From Alloascoidea africana (lineage: Eukaryota; Ascomycota; Alloascoideomycetes; Alloascoideales; Alloascoideaceae), in assembly GCA_030581615.1 (NCBI GenBank), contig JAKTTT010000086.1, positions 1 through 64,000 of the forward strand: a DNA stretch of 64,000 nt, given 5' to 3'. Position 1 is the first letter of the stretch. The number at the start of each line of letters is the position of its first letter. This document shows, piece by piece, positions 63,337 to 64,000 of this stretch. The position numbers were made by a program, and so were the translations under genes. The notes under the pieces are model-generated. The model made no database searches. It saw only the letters and a list, made by a program, of their open reading frames with translations, and was not told where the DNA came from.

Positions 63337-64000
63337 CTAGGCCACAAAAGCCCAAAATTTCTCCCACAGATTTTTGGGTGGCTTCTCATCCCATATCATT
63401 GCATCAACTTCCTGACGATGACTATCAAGATCCATTTCAGAAGAGGCCCAAAAGAACTTTTTACATCCCCAATTCTGTCTGAAAATAATAAACTGGAAGA
63501 TAACCCACAGTACTGCAAACAGCATTAAAGAAATGTAAGCAGTAAAGAAATCAGAAGCTTGAAAGTGAAAAAAGCTCTCGAAGCCCTGGATCCAAATGAC
63601 TAAGGTTACAAACCCAAATGCATAATAGGCAAGAAATGGCTGTAACTTGGCTTTAAAGGGAAGCTCATCTCGAGATATTCCATGGGCATTTAGTGCTTTC
63701 ATGAATCGAATATGTGAAATTGAAATGCATGCCCAACATATCATGCCAGCCACTGCAACCATATTAACAAACCAATTAAAAACAACTTCTGCCGAATGTG
63801 CGGTTGCCATAAATGACAAAAGTCCAAAGACTGATGTGGTTACAACTCCAAATATTGGTGTACCCCATGGTGTTGTATACTGGTAGAATTTTGGTGCAAC
63901 GCCAGATTCAGCCATAGCATATAGAACTCGAGATCCAATGTATACATTTGAATTTCCTGCTGATATAATGGTTGTCAGTATGACTGCTGTCATTATGTGA
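63337..64000 (-). CDS. Amino-acid permease, C-terminal part (runs off the window)
   Basis: This is the C-terminal 221 or so residues of a yeast amino-acid transporter family protein, a plasma-membrane proton symporter with 12 helices. The block SNVYIGSRVLYAMAESGVAP followed by KFYQYTTPWGTPIFGV is the classic loop before the last four helices. Those helices are visible (VVTTSVFGLLSFMA, WFVNMVAVAGMICWACISIS, FLAYYAFGFVTLVIWI, AYISLMLFAVLWVIFQFIIF), and the cytosolic tail ends ...LWEKFWAFVA. The tail contains the aromatic/acidic residues usual in this family. The frame stays open to the last base, so the start lies beyond 64000. Substrate specificity (basic or general amino acids) cannot be read from this part. 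Confidence 0.92.
   Translation of the reverse strand, partial: HIMTAVILTTIISAGNSNVYIGSRVLYAMAESGVAPKFYQYTTPWGTPIFGVVTTSVFGLLSFMATAHSAEVVFNWFVNMVAVAGMICWACISISHIRFMKALNAHGISRDELPFKAKLQPFLAYYAFGFVTLVIWIQGFESFFHFQASDFFTAYISLMLFAVLWVIFQFIIFRQNWGCKKFFWASSEMDLDSHRQEVDAMIWDEKPPKNLWEKFWAFVA

Noticed and set aside
1-64000. tRNA, 5S rRNA and CRISPR signals
   Set aside because: Several GTTCGA sequences were inspected (for example near 10303, 14226 and 33209), but none had the full B-box or a cloverleaf context. No regularly spaced repeats were seen.

Overview
This is nuclear DNA from an ascomycete yeast, most likely an early-branching member of the budding yeasts (Saccharomycotina). The evidence is as follows. 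Most genes lie close together and many carry one to four short spliceosomal introns (54 to 340 nt) with GTAAGT or GTATGT donors and CTAAC or TACTAAC branch sites. The gene set includes DASH, a CENP-I kinetochore protein, RAVE and GET components. It also holds genes missing from Saccharomyces, namely a Taspase-like threonine protease, a mitochondrial 3-hydroxyacyl-CoA dehydrogenase and a Fot1/pogo transposase remnant. CTG encodes leucine at invariant sites in two genes (the GGTLDP motif of Pus4 and WHLD of Ecm4), so this is not a CTG-Ser yeast. The exact genus is not settled by the sequence.

Layout. 0-3 kb: the dead 3' end of a pogo-type transposon, RPS19, and the mitochondrial dehydrogenase. 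2.8-10.4 kb: an unusually long AT-rich stretch with no supportable gene. 10.4-15 kb: a C2H2 regulator and a CENP-I/Mis6 kinetochore gene. 15-25 kb: a small protein and a Taspase-like gene 12 bp apart, PUS4, GET5, BEM1, a 62-residue membrane protein and a Pet20-domain mitochondrial protein. 25-39 kb: a PNUTS/Ppn1-like PP1 regulator, an SLMAP/Far10-like FHA protein, SPC19, RAV2, a GC-rich orphan gene overlapping the 5' end of ECM4, and an M20 peptidase. 39-64 kb: a GPI wall protein, an F-box protein, a DOCK-family exchange factor, a Zn2Cys6 regulator, a Bni1-type formin and the C-terminal part of an amino-acid permease running off the window.

Several genes belong to shared cellular programmes without forming operons. 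BEM1, the DOCK gene and the formin act on Rho GTPases and actin polarity. CENP-I and Spc19 act at the inner and outer kinetochore. Most genes are ordinary housekeeping genes. The items most worth a second look are the long gene-free region, a one-base frame conflict in the CENP-I gene, introns that cut the DNA-binding domain in both transcription-factor genes, a 12-nt first exon in BEM1, and the GC-rich orphan reading frame that runs into ECM4.

I found no CRISPR array, rRNA gene, convincing tRNA gene or virus-like element. All gene models are read by eye. Exon boundaries come from splice signals, reading phase and remembered family sequences, not from alignments.
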